Source: an uncultured Collinsella sp. | Lineage (GTDB): Bacteria; Actinomycetota; Coriobacteriia; Coriobacteriales; Coriobacteriaceae | Length of the DNA: 17,044 bases | Reading direction: 5' to 3' | NCBI GenBank assembly: GCA_900545615.1 | Contig: UQZM01000044.1 | Span: 1-17,044, forward strand | Shown here: one piece after another, positions 7,230 through 14,222 of the stretch | How the letters are laid out: the number at the start of each line of letters is the position of its first letter | Numbering within the stretch: position 1 is the first letter of the stretch | Program-made: the position numbers and the translations under genes | The notes under the pieces: generated by a model | What the model saw: only the letters and a program-made list of their open reading frames with translations | The model's database searches: none | Told to the model about the DNA's origin: nothing

Positions 7230-7281
7230 AGGGGCTCTTCCTTTGATGAACGGAAGAGCCCCTTGTTGCGTTTTGATTGTT
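7230..7281 (+). repeat. Right direct repeat of the AbiE-like module; terminator hairpin
   Basis: AGGGGCTCTTCC (7230-7241) pairs perfectly with GGAAGAGCCCCT (7252-7263), 12 bp, followed by TTGTTGCGTTTT. It is the likely terminator of the nucleotidyltransferase operon. It aligns with 5283-5335 in the same orientation, with differences in the arms that preserve pairing. The remaining gap to manA (7282-7331) shows no other structure. Confidence 0.82.
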
Positions 7282-7331
7282 GTTGCTAGGCGGAGGCGCC
7301 CCGTCCCGGCGAGCGCTTGGGGACCGGTGAC

Positions 7332-8264
7332 CTACAGGTGGCTGATGATCAGTTCCATCTTGCCTTCGAGGTCAATGGAGCTGACGGTGCTCGGGGCCAG
7401 CAGGTGGCTTCCCTTGTGGACGGGGTTGCCGCAGACGGTGCCCTCGCCGTCGATGACCGACAGGCACATGAAGGGCCAGCGCTGGTTGAGGGTCTTGCTG
7501 CCGTCGACGCGCACGCGATCGACGGTGTAGCAGGGGTTGGACTCGAGCTCGGTCACGCCGTCGACCTCGGGCGCGGACACGGTGCCGTCGGTCGGAGCCT
7601 GAACATCAAAGTCGATGCAGTCGAGGCTCTGCTCAATGTGAAGTGGGCGTAGCTTGCCGTCGGTGCCAGGGCGGTCGTAGTCGTACAGGCGATATGTCAC
7701 GTCGCTCGACTGCTGCGTCTCCAAAATGAGCGTGCCGGTCTTGATGGCGTGGACGGTACCGGAATCAATCTGGAAAAAGTCGCCCTTGTGAATCGGCAGC
7801 ACGTTGAGCATGTCGTCCCAGCGGCCGTCCTCGATCATACGCGCGGCCTCGGCGCGGTCGTGCGCGCGCTGTCCGACGATGATCGTGGCGCCGGGCTCGC
7901 AGTCCAGTACATACCAGCACTCGGTTTTGCCCAGGCTGCCGTTCTCGTGCTCGGCGGCGTACTCGTCATTGGGATGGATCTGGATCGAAAGGTCGTCCTT
8001 GGCGTCTAGAATCTTAATGAGCAGCGGGAACTCCTTGCCCTCGCAGTTACCAAAGAGCTCGCGGTGCTCGGCCCACAGCCACGAAAGCGTGTGACCGGCG
8101 TACGGGCCCTCCGCGATCTGGCAGTCGCCGTTGGGGTGGGCCGAGATAGCCCAACACTCACCGATGGGACCCTCGGGAATGTCGTAACCAAATACGGTCT
8201 CCAGCTGGCGACCGCCCCAGATCTTCTCGTGGAAGATCGGCGTGAGTTTAATCAAATCGGACAT
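7332..8264 (-). CDS. manA: Mannose-6-phosphate isomerase, class I
   Basis: A zinc-dependent cytoplasmic isomerase that interconverts mannose-6-P and fructose-6-P. The cupin fold is recognisable from the N-terminal LTPIFHEKIWGG and the zinc ligands of the family: Gln95 and His97 in IQIHPND, Glu115 in KTECWY and His172 in SGTVHAI. At 310 aa it matches the short Firmicutes-type ManA rather than the longer enterobacterial form. The start at 8264 (MSDLIKL) is preferred over 8270 because GGGAG lies 7 nt upstream of the former and only 1 nt from the latter. It follows gntR by 72 nt on the same strand with no terminator between them, so the two are probably co-transcribed. This places mannose-6-P metabolism under, or beside, the regulator of the divergent beta-glycoside operon. 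Confidence 0.94.
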   Translation of the reverse strand: MSDLIKLTPIFHEKIWGGRQLETVFGYDIPEGPIGECWAISAHPNGDCQIAEGPYAGHTLSWLWAEHRELFGNCEGKEFPLLIKILDAKDDLSIQIHPNDEYAAEHENGSLGKTECWYVLDCEPGATIIVGQRAHDRAEAARMIEDGRWDDMLNVLPIHKGDFFQIDSGTVHAIKTGTLILETQQSSDVTYRLYDYDRPGTDGKLRPLHIEQSLDCIDFDVQAPTDGTVSAPEVDGVTELESNPCYTVDRVRVDGSKTLNQRWPFMCLSVIDGEGTVCGNPVHKGSHLLAPSTVSSIDLEGKMELIISHL

Positions 8265-8336
8265 GTGCATACTCCCATAAGGTTGTGCGGGTGCCGCGTA
8301 AGACAGCTCAAAACGAGCACCCACCGGATTACAAAA

Positions 8337-9056
8337 CTAGGCCAGCGTTACGTTGTGCAGCTCAAAGCGGTCGCCTACGTTGTGCGAGACAGAATATTCA
8401 AACGCGGTGCCGCTATCCAAGAAGCCAATCTGGTTGAGTTCGAGCAGGGGAGAGCCGGGTTTGGTATCCAGGCGCTCAGCCTCTTCTTCAGTTGCCGCGA
8501 CAGCGCGAATGGTACGGTGGAAACTCGAGATCTTGAGTCCGCACTGCTCGCGGATGAAGCTGTAGACCGACGCGTACAGGTCTTTTTTCTTAAGACCCGG
8601 AATCAGCTCGAGTGGCATATAGGTGTACTCAATAACGATGGGCTGACCATCGACCTCGCGTACGCGCACGATGTGATAGGCAAAGTCGTCTTCGGCCATT
8701 CCCAGCTGGGTCGCAACCTCTGCCGGCGGATTGACGATCGAGAAATCGTAGACCACCGAGGTCACTTTCTCCCCGCGATGCTCGTACGAAAAGCCTTGGG
8801 CACGGTCGTTCTTGCCTTGGAAAAACACCTGGCCGGGAAGCCCCGCCGTGTCCTTGACGTAGGTGCCCGATCCGCGCCGGCTGGTAATAAGGCCTTCCTC
8901 GGTGATCTGCTCAATCGCGCGCTTGACGGTGATCTTGGAAACGCTATACAGCTCGCAAAACTCTACGACGGTGGGCAGTTTGTCGCCCGGCTTAAGGGAG
9001 CCGTCCTCGATGCTTCGACGGATATCTGCAGCTATCGCCTCGTATTTGGGAATCAT
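8337..9056 (-). CDS. GntR-family (HutC subfamily) transcriptional regulator
   Basis: A 239-residue repressor-type protein. Residues 1-70 form the GntR winged helix (PKYEAIAADIRRSIEDGSL, then KLPTVVEFCELYSVSKITVKRAI and GLITSRRGSGTYV). Residues about 90-235 form a UTRA effector domain, which in sugar regulators of this family binds a sugar phosphate. The ATG at 9056 is preceded by GGGAGGAT. It is divergent from the GH1-PTS operon and upstream of manA, a layout typical of a local substrate-responsive regulator. The likely ligand is a phosphorylated product of the imported disaccharide (inference). A TATACT on the minus strand (9093-9098) is a possible -10 for its own promoter, but no good -35 is seen. 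Confidence 0.9.
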   Translation of the reverse strand: MIPKYEAIAADIRRSIEDGSLKPGDKLPTVVEFCELYSVSKITVKRAIEQITEEGLITSRRGSGTYVKDTAGLPGQVFFQGKNDRAQGFSYEHRGEKVTSVVYDFSIVNPPAEVATQLGMAEDDFAYHIVRVREVDGQPIVIEYTYMPLELIPGLKKKDLYASVYSFIREQCGLKISSFHRTIRAVAATEEEAERLDTKPGSPLLELNQIGFLDSGTAFEYSVSHNVGDRFELHNVTLA

Positions 9057-9164
9057 GCAATCCTCCCTTCATATTTGCGTTGATATAAAGAGAGTATACC
9101 TACTTAAAAAGCATCCATATGGCTTTCATCAAAGAAGTTCGATAAAGAAAAATAAAAAAGACGC

Positions 9165-9192
9165 TTTACATAATAAATTAGAGCGCTATAGT
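9165..9192 (+). promoter_or_regulatory. Promoter of the GH1-PTS operon with overlapping operator-like palindrome
   Basis: TTTACA (9165-9170), 16 nt and TATAGT (9187-9192) form a good promoter. A near-palindrome, TAGAGCGCTATA (9179-9190, one mismatched pair), overlaps the -10 and extends with further matching bases to 9177-9192. It is the best candidate operator for the divergent GntR regulator. The transcript would have a leader of roughly 160 nt. Confidence 0.6.
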
Positions 9193-9236
9193 TACAGACA
9201 ACAAGCGAGATGCATTGGCGTTTGCTTGTGCTGTTT

Positions 9237-9322
9237 GGGGACGGATTTGTTTTGGCGGGCAGGGTATCCAGATACCTGGTGCGCGCCCGCGCCGGATTGC
9301 CTGCCAAAGCAAGCCCGTCTCC
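9237..9322. repeat. 86-bp inverted-repeat element in the GH1 leader
   Basis: GGGGACGG (9237-9244) pairs with CCGTCTCC (9315-9322), and pairing continues with few interruptions through TTTGTTTTGGC / GCCAAAGCAAG, about 24 pairs counting wobbles. An inner hairpin GGTATC (9263-9268) / GATACC (9271-9276) sits inside. No T-run follows either end. It lies between the GH1 promoter and start codon, so it would be transcribed as a leader structure. The arm resembles sequence on the minus strand at 13181-13200. Confidence 0.75.
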
Positions 9323-9357
9323 AACCGAAAGCTCTAGACACGAAAGCGAGGACTTTG

Positions 9358-10758
9358 ATGGCTCAGTATCAGCTGCCCCGTGACTTCTTCTTTGGCGCTG
9401 CTATGTCCGGCCCACAGACTGAGGGTCAGTGGAACCAGGGCGGCAAGCTCGAGAACCTGTGGGACACCTGGTCCATCCAGGATCTGGGTTCGTTTTACAA
9501 CTGCGTTGGCTCTTATGCCGGCAATGACTTTATGGCCAAGTACCAGGAAGACTTTCGCATTTTGAAGGACCTGGGCCTGAATACCTATCGCACTTCCATC
9601 CAGTGGAGCCGTCTGCTCGATGCCGACGGCAACCTCAACGAGGAGGGTGCTGCGTGGTATCACGAGCTGTTCCGCGCCTCTCGCGAGGCCGGCCTGGAGC
9701 CGTTTGTCAACTTGTACCACTTTGACATGCCCACCTACCTCTTTAACCGTGGCGGCTGGGAGAGCCGCGAGGTCGTTGAGGCTTACGCGCATTACGCCGA
9801 CGTCGCCTTCCACGAGTTTGGCCAGGAGATTAAGTACTGGTTCACCTTTAACGAGCCCATCGTCGAGCCCGAGCAGCGCTATCAGGAGGGCGTGTGGTTC
9901 CCGCAGCTTCACGACTATAGCCGCGCTCGCACCGTGCAGTATCACATCTCGCTGGCACATGCGCTGGCCGTGGCCAACTATCGTCGCGCCTATGACGAGG
10001 GCGCTATTCGCGCCGATGCCAAGATCGGCATGATCAACTGCTTTACCCCGGTTTACACCAAGCAGAATCCCAGCGAGGCAGACCTCGAGGCCGTGCGTAT
10101 GACCAGCGGCATCAACAATCGCTGGTGGCTCGACCTTATTACCAAGGGCGAGCTTCCTGCCGACGTACTCGACAGCCTGGCCGAGGGCGGCGTTAAGCTC
10201 CCGTTCCGTGCCGGCGACCAAGAGATTCTCAAGCAGGGTGTTGTCGACTGGCTCGGCTGCAACTACTACCACCCCACGCGTGTTCAGGCGCCGGCGAGCA
10301 AGGTCGACCAGTACGGCCTGCCGCACTTTGCCGACGAGTACGTATGGCCCGACGCCGTTATGAACGAGAGCCGTGGCTGGGAGATCTACCCACAGGGCCT
10401 CTACGACTTTGGCATGGACTGTGCTAAGAACTACCCCGATCTTGAGTGGTTCGTTTCCGAGAACGGTATCGGCATCATGGACGAATACAAGAACCGTGAC
10501 GCCGAAGGAACCATCCAGGATGACTACCGCGTCGACTTTGTACGTCAGCACCTGGAGTGGGTGGCCAAGGCAATTGCCGAGGGCGCCAAGTGCCGCGGAT
10601 ACCATTACTGGGCCGTCATCGATAACTGGTCTTGGGCTAATGCCTTTAAGAACCGTTACGGTTTTGTCGAGGTCGACCTTATGGACGGCTATAAGCGCCG
10701 CCTTAAGAAGTCGGCGGCCTGGCTCAAACAGGTCGCCACAACCCACGTGGTTGATTAG
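9358..10758 (+). CDS. Glycoside hydrolase family 1, probable 6-phospho-beta-glycosidase
   Basis: A cytoplasmic GH1 enzyme of 466 aa that hydrolyses a phosphorylated beta-disaccharide delivered by the PTS. The acid/base Glu166 lies in TFNEP and the nucleophile Glu368 in SENG; the N-terminal substrate motif is SGPQTEG. Near the C-terminus, W-S-W (Ser425) replaces the F-E-W of non-phospho beta-glucosidases. Ser425 and Tyr434 align with LacG Ser428 and Tyr437, which bind the 6-phosphate. The third residue, LacG Lys435, is Asn432 here, with a Lys at 431. The region around NEPIVEPEQRYQEG departs from common GH1 sequences. The ATG at 9358 follows GCGAGGA at 5 nt and gives the standard N-terminus; an in-frame extension upstream runs back into the gntR gene and is not coding. 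It is first in an operon with EIIC, EIIB and EIIA. Glucoside versus mannoside preference is open. Confidence 0.92.
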   Translation: MAQYQLPRDFFFGAAMSGPQTEGQWNQGGKLENLWDTWSIQDLGSFYNCVGSYAGNDFMAKYQEDFRILKDLGLNTYRTSIQWSRLLDADGNLNEEGAAWYHELFRASREAGLEPFVNLYHFDMPTYLFNRGGWESREVVEAYAHYADVAFHEFGQEIKYWFTFNEPIVEPEQRYQEGVWFPQLHDYSRARTVQYHISLAHALAVANYRRAYDEGAIRADAKIGMINCFTPVYTKQNPSEADLEAVRMTSGINNRWWLDLITKGELPADVLDSLAEGGVKLPFRAGDQEILKQGVVDWLGCNYYHPTRVQAPASKVDQYGLPHFADEYVWPDAVMNESRGWEIYPQGLYDFGMDCAKNYPDLEWFVSENGIGIMDEYKNRDAEGTIQDDYRVDFVRQHLEWVAKAIAEGAKCRGYHYWAVIDNWSWANAFKNRYGFVEVDLMDGYKRRLKKSAAWLKQVATTHVVD

Positions 10759-10763
10759 CGACC

Positions 10764-10838
10764 GGGCGGACGCCCAGACCGCGCGCTGCCGCGCGCAACA
10801 CATGGCACATCTGGTGGCAGAGGGCGACAGGCCACCGT
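10764..10838 (+). other. Cluster of intercistronic hairpins between GH1 and EIIC
   Basis: Three successive hairpins are seen in the 120-nt gap: GGGC/GCCC at 10764-10775, GCGCGC-TGCC-GCGCGC at 10781-10796, and GGTGGC with GCCACC (about 10812-10836), extended by GCAC/GTGC. None is followed by a T-run. They may protect or delimit processed mRNA ends between the two genes; this is inferred from position. Confidence 0.45.
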
Positions 10839-10878
10839 GCGCATAGGAAAAGGCCGGATTTGAAAGTTAGGAGCAATC

Positions 10879-12222
10879 ATGGCCAGTGACAACGGAAAGA
10901 GCTTCCTCGACAAGTTTGCCGAGGTCTCTGCGAAGGTGGGAAACCAGGTTCACCTGCGTTCCCTGCGTGACGCCTTCGCGACCATCACACCGCTCTATAT
11001 CCTTGCGGGTATCGCGGTTCTTATCAACAACGTCGTGTTCCCTCTGTTCCCGCTCGATGCGGCGGGTCTTGCCAATCTTCAGACGTGGGGTTCGGCAATT
11101 ACGCTGGGCACCCTCAACGTCTCTGCAATTATCTTGGCCGGATTGATTGGCTACAGCCTCGCTAAGAACAAGCGTTTCGATAACCCGCTCGCTTGCGTGG
11201 TCGTCGCTATCTCTGCTTTCGTCATCATGATGCCGCAGCAGATCACCGCCACGCTTGCCGCCACGAGTCCGCTGCTCACCGGCAAGATTACCTCTGCCGA
11301 GGTCACGGGCGCCCTTTCGACTGCCAACACCGGTACCAACGGTCTGTTCGCGGCCATTATCATCGCCCTGCTCTCCGTTACGCTCTTCATTAAGATTTCC
11401 GGCGTCGAGAAGCTCAAGGTCAAGCTGGGCGAGGGTGTGCCTCCCGCGGTCTCCAACTCCTTTAACGTCATGATCCCGATGCTGCTCAACCTCTCGATCT
11501 TCGCCATTGCCGCGGCTCTGCTCGCCGTGTTTGCCGGCACCGATCTGTGCACCATTATCTCCACGTGCATTTCCAGCCCGCTCAAGAGCATCATGAACGC
11601 CGGTCCGTGGGCTGTTATCCTCATCTACACCCTTGCTAACCTGCTGTTCTGCGTCGGTATTCACCAGTCCACCATCTCTGGCGCTACCGTCGAGCCGATC
11701 CTGACCATGCTCATCGTCGACAACATGGCTACCTTTGCCGCCGGTGGCACCATCCAGCCCGATCACTACATGAACATGCAGATCGTTAACAGCTTTGCCC
11801 TCATCGGCGGCTCGGGCTGCACCCTCATGCTCCTGCTCGACACGCTCCTGTTCTCCAAGAACAAGGCTTCCGAGACCGTTGCCAAGATGGCTATCCTGCC
11901 TGGTCTGTTCAACATCAACGAGCCGGTTATCTACGGTTACCCCATCGTGTACAACCTGCCGCTCATGATCCCGTTCGTCCTCCTTCCCGACCTGTTCATC
12001 GGCATCACCTATGGCCTTACCTGCGCAGGCATCATCAGCCCCTGCATCGCCCAGGTGCCCTGGACTATGCCTCCCGTCATCAATGCCCTGCTCGCTACGG
12101 GCTTTGACTGGCGCGCCGGCGTGTGGCAGGCTCTCGAGATTGTCATTGGCATGGCCGTCTACCTGCCCTTTATGAAGATTTCCGAGAAGGCAATCGCCAA
12201 GCAGGAGGCTCTCGCCGAGTAG
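10879..12222 (+). CDS. PTS system lactose/cellobiose-family permease, EIIC component
   Basis: A 447-residue polytopic membrane protein that forms the sugar channel of a lactose/cellobiose-type (Lac family) phosphotransferase system. The N-terminus (FLDKFAEVSAKVGNQVHLRSLRDAF) and the following TPLYILAGIAVLINN segment are typical. About ten hydrophobic segments follow, with the conserved GIHQSTI region (about 260) and the FNINEPVIYGYPIVYN motif (about 350) near the sugar site. AGGAG (10869-10873) lies 5 nt before the ATG. It follows the GH1 gene and precedes the EIIB and EIIA genes, giving a complete permease on three polypeptides. Cellobiose- or chitobiose-like substrates are usual for the family; the linked manA leaves a mannose-containing disaccharide possible. 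Confidence 0.92.
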   Translation: MASDNGKSFLDKFAEVSAKVGNQVHLRSLRDAFATITPLYILAGIAVLINNVVFPLFPLDAAGLANLQTWGSAITLGTLNVSAIILAGLIGYSLAKNKRFDNPLACVVVAISAFVIMMPQQITATLAATSPLLTGKITSAEVTGALSTANTGTNGLFAAIIIALLSVTLFIKISGVEKLKVKLGEGVPPAVSNSFNVMIPMLLNLSIFAIAAALLAVFAGTDLCTIISTCISSPLKSIMNAGPWAVILIYTLANLLFCVGIHQSTISGATVEPILTMLIVDNMATFAAGGTIQPDHYMNMQIVNSFALIGGSGCTLMLLLDTLLFSKNKASETVAKMAILPGLFNINEPVIYGYPIVYNLPLMIPFVLLPDLFIGITYGLTCAGIISPCIAQVPWTMPPVINALLATGFDWRAGVWQALEIVIGMAVYLPFMKISEKAIAKQEALAE

Positions 12223-12251
12223 AACGCCTAACGTTCGTCCCTTTCACCGTT

Positions 12252-12282
12252 GCGGGCACCGGTACGCGGTGCCGGTGCCCGC
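12252..12282 (+). other. Strong hairpin between EIIC and EIIB
   Basis: GCGGGCACCGG (12252-12262) pairs perfectly with CCGGTGCCCGC (12272-12282) around a 9-nt loop. It is not followed by a T-run, so it is more likely an mRNA-processing or stability element than a terminator. The 160-nt gap also contains a weak promoter-like pair, TTGTGT (12294-12299) and CACAAT (12318-12323). Confidence 0.5.
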
Positions 12283-12382
12283 GGCTCTCTCCCTTGTGTA
12301 AAGATGCAGGGGGTGGGCACAATAGCCGCAAGGAATAAAACCAGTCGTCGTCTGCGCGCCGCGCAGTTATAAGGAGGAAACC

Positions 12383-12685
12383 ATGAAGAAAATCATGCTC
12401 TGCTGCAATGCCGGTATGTCCACGAGCCTGCTGGTCCAGAAGATGCAGGCCGAGGTTGCAAACCGTGGTCTGGATATTGAGGTCGAGGCTCGTCCCATGA
12501 ACGAGGCCCACGATCACCTGGGCGAGTGCGACATGTTGCTGCTTGGCCCGCAGATCGGCTACACCAAGGGCGATTTTGAGAAGGAGGCCGCCGGTCGTTT
12601 CCCGGTCGAGGTCATCAACATGGTCGACTACGGCCGCATGAACGCTGCCGGCATCATCGACCACTGCGTCAGCGTGATGGGCTAG
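12383..12685 (+). CDS. PTS system lactose/cellobiose-family EIIB component
   Basis: A 100-residue soluble phosphocarrier. The active-site loop LCCNAGMSTSLLV identifies a Lac-family IIB protein; Cys8 is the expected phosphocysteine, taking phosphate from EIIA and passing it to the incoming sugar on EIIC. The length is normal. The start is supported by a strong AAGGAGG just upstream. A second Cys (Cys7) sits next to the catalytic one, which is unusual but harmless to the motif. EIIA begins within 10 nt of the stop codon, so IIB and IIA are clearly co-translated. The better ribosome site compared with EIIC may give more soluble carrier than permease. Confidence 0.94.
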   Translation: MKKIMLCCNAGMSTSLLVQKMQAEVANRGLDIEVEARPMNEAHDHLGECDMLLLGPQIGYTKGDFEKEAAGRFPVEVINMVDYGRMNAAGIIDHCVSVMG

Positions 12686-12694
12686 GTGCTCCGC

Positions 12695-13027
12695 ATGGAG
12701 GATATGAACGAACTGCAGATGACCTGCTTTGAGATCATCAGCTACGTCGGTACCGCCAAGAGCATGTACATCAATGCCGTGCAAAAGGCCAAGGAGGGCG
12801 ATTTTGACGCCGCCGAGGAGCTTATCAAGCAGGGCGACGAGGCCTATAACGGTGGCCACGATGTTCACATGGGGCTTCTGAAGAAGGAGGCCAACGGCGA
12901 GCGTAACGGCGAGGCCCCGTTGATTCTGCTGCATGCCGAGGACCAGATGGCCGGTACCGAGACCATGCGCGTCATGGCGACGGAGCTCATCGAGATCCAC
13001 AAGCAGCTGCAGGCACTTCAGGCCTAG
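12695..13027 (+). CDS. PTS system lactose/cellobiose-family EIIA component
   Basis: A roughly 110-residue helical-bundle phosphocarrier of the LacF/ChbA type. Family features are FEIISYVGTAKSMYINAV, the repeat-like AKEGDFDAAEELI, and LLHAEDQM, where His80 is the expected phosphohistidine and Asp83 the core metal-binding residue of the trimer. It accepts phosphate from HPr and donates it to EIIB. The start is not certain: GTG at 12686 abuts the EIIB stop codon and ATG at 12704 is also in frame. I prefer the ATG at 12695, with AGGTG 6 nt upstream. It is the last gene of the operon and is followed by a strong terminator. Confidence 0.92.
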   Translation: MEDMNELQMTCFEIISYVGTAKSMYINAVQKAKEGDFDAAEELIKQGDEAYNGGHDVHMGLLKKEANGERNGEAPLILLHAEDQMAGTETMRVMATELIEIHKQLQALQA

Positions 13028-13085
13028 TCGGCGTTATCGCCGCGATGGACCGTGCGGTCCAACAGACAACACAGTCCCTTTGACG

Positions 13086-13123
13086 GGCGCCGGGAGTCTC
13101 CGCCTCCCGGCGCCTTTATATTT
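13086..13123 (+). terminator. Rho-independent terminator of the GH1-PTS operon
   Basis: GGCGCCGGGAG (13086-13096) pairs perfectly with CTCCCGGCGCC (13104-13114) around a 7-nt loop and is followed by TTTATATTT. Confidence 0.9.
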
Positions 13124-13169
13124 GGGGAAGGTCTTGCGCGATCTATTGAGTGACCATTCGCGCTTCCCC
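13124..13169. repeat. Short inverted repeat between two terminators
   Basis: GGGGAAG (13124-13130) and CTTCCCC (13163-13169) are perfect inverted arms around 32 nt, with partial inner pairing (GCGCG with CGCGC). It fills the space between the two terminator hairpins. No function is evident. Confidence 0.5.
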
Positions 13170-13173
13170 AGAT

Positions 13174-13215
13174 AAAACCTGCCAAAACAAACCTGCCCCT
13201 TTTTGGCAGGTTTTT
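13174..13215 (+). terminator. Second hairpin with T-run; also an inverted-repeat element
   Basis: AAAACCTGCCAAAA pairs with TTTTGGCAGGTTTT around a loop containing AAACCTGCCCC, followed by T residues. It could back up the terminator at 13086. Read on the minus strand, the loop is GGGGCAGGTTTG, close to the core of the elements at 14223-14255 and 9237-9322. Confidence 0.65.
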
Positions 13216-13228
13216 GCCTTGGGAGCGG

Positions 13229-13234
13229 TACCAT
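13229..13234 (+). promoter_or_regulatory. Possible -10 element of the glucokinase gene
   Basis: TACCAT lies 40 nt before the chosen start, nearly the same hexamer and distance as in front of the pyrophosphatase gene (14345-14350). No clear -35 is seen, apart from TTGGCA at 13203 with a 20-nt spacer. Confidence 0.3.
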
Positions 13235-13268
13235 ACAGGCAATGTTTAAACGAGAAAGGCGGGCTCCC

Positions 13269-14222
13269 ATGGAACCTAAGCAGTATTACATCGGCATCGA
13301 CGTCGGCGGCACTTCGGTTAAGGAGGGCCTGTTCGACGAGGACGGTAACCTGCTGGCCAAGGCCAGCGTGCCCACGCCGCCTATCGTTGACGCCGCGGGC
13401 TTTGCCGCGGTGACCGAGGCTATCGACCAGGTGGTCGCCAAGGCCCAGATTCCGCGCGCCTTTGTGGCGGGTATTGGCCTGGCCGTTCCGTGCCCCATCC
13501 CGGCATCGGGCGATGCCAAGGTCAAGGCCAACATTGCCATTAACCTGCCCGAGCTAAGAGTCGCCATTCAGGAGCACTGCCCCGACGCGGTTGTTAAATA
13601 CGAGAACGATGCCAACGCCGCTGCCATGGGCGAGGCCTGGCTCGGCTCTGCCAAGGGCGTACAGAACGTGGTGATGGTCACCATTGGTACCGGCGTGGGT
13701 GGCGGCGTTATCGTCAACGGCGACGTGGTGTCGGGCGTTGTGGGTGCCGGCGGCGAGATTGGCCACATGTGCCTGAACCCGGCTGAGGAGCGCACCTGCG
13801 GCTGTGGCGGCCATGGCCATCTGGAGCAGTATTCCAGCGCCACCGGCGTGGTGAGTAACTACTTTGCCGAGTGCAAGAAGGCGGGCGTCGAGCCCATCGA
13901 GCTCACCGGGCCTTCTGATTCCAAGGACGTGTTCCAGGCCTGCCGCGAGGGTGACAAGCTCGCGCTGGCAGCTGCCGATACCATGGCCGACTATCTCGGC
14001 CGCGCCCTGGCGCTTATTGCCAACGTGGTCGATCCCGAGATGTTCCTGATCGGCGGCGGTGCTTCCGCTTCGGCCGATGTCTACCTCGACAAGGTCCGCG
14101 AGCACTTTAAGCAGTACGCGCTCTCCGCCTCGCGCGAGACGCCCATTAAGGTCGCTTCGCTCGGCAACGACGCCGGCATCATCGGTGCCGCCTACGTAGC
14201 CCTGCGCGCCGCCGGCAAATAG
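13269..14222 (+). CDS. ROK-family glucokinase
   Basis: A cytoplasmic ATP-dependent sugar kinase of 317 aa. The phosphate-binding loop is GIDVGGTSVK (residues 9-18), the catalytic Asp is D114 in YENDANAA, and TIGTGVGGG and LIGGGASAS form the second phosphate and adenosine sites. The ROK zinc site is H166, C177, C179 and position 184; the last is His (CGCGGHGHLE) instead of the usual Cys. The ATG at 13269 is preferred, with AGAAAGG about 9 nt upstream; an ATG at 13242 is in frame but adds a basic, non-conserved stretch. It would phosphorylate the free glucose released by the GH1 enzyme of the preceding operon, though two hairpins separate the units. Glucose specificity is inferred from overall similarity; other hexoses are possible. 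Confidence 0.9.
   Translation: MEPKQYYIGIDVGGTSVKEGLFDEDGNLLAKASVPTPPIVDAAGFAAVTEAIDQVVAKAQIPRAFVAGIGLAVPCPIPASGDAKVKANIAINLPELRVAIQEHCPDAVVKYENDANAAAMGEAWLGSAKGVQNVVMVTIGTGVGGGVIVNGDVVSGVVGAGGEIGHMCLNPAEERTCGCGGHGHLEQYSSATGVVSNYFAECKKAGVEPIELTGPSDSKDVFQACREGDKLALAAADTMADYLGRALALIANVVDPEMFLIGGGASASADVYLDKVREHFKQYALSASRETPIKVASLGNDAGIIGAAYVALRAAGK

Noticed and set aside
8064..9083. 339-codon plus-strand frame opposite gntR and manA
   Set aside because: It has no domain signature, and it crosses both real genes and the gap between them.
9237..9322. The leader foldback as a Rho-independent terminator or attenuator
   Set aside because: No T-run follows the stem on either strand.
8863..9357. Upstream extension of the GH1 gene
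   Set aside because: It overlaps gntR in the opposite strand and includes the promoter and the inverted-repeat element; the ATG at 9358 has a proper ribosome site.
9334..10803. Long open frame (489 codons) on the minus strand opposite the GH1 gene
   Set aside because: The product shows no family motif, and the plus strand encodes a complete GH1 enzyme with catalytic residues. Such antisense frames are expected from the GC-rich third codon positions.
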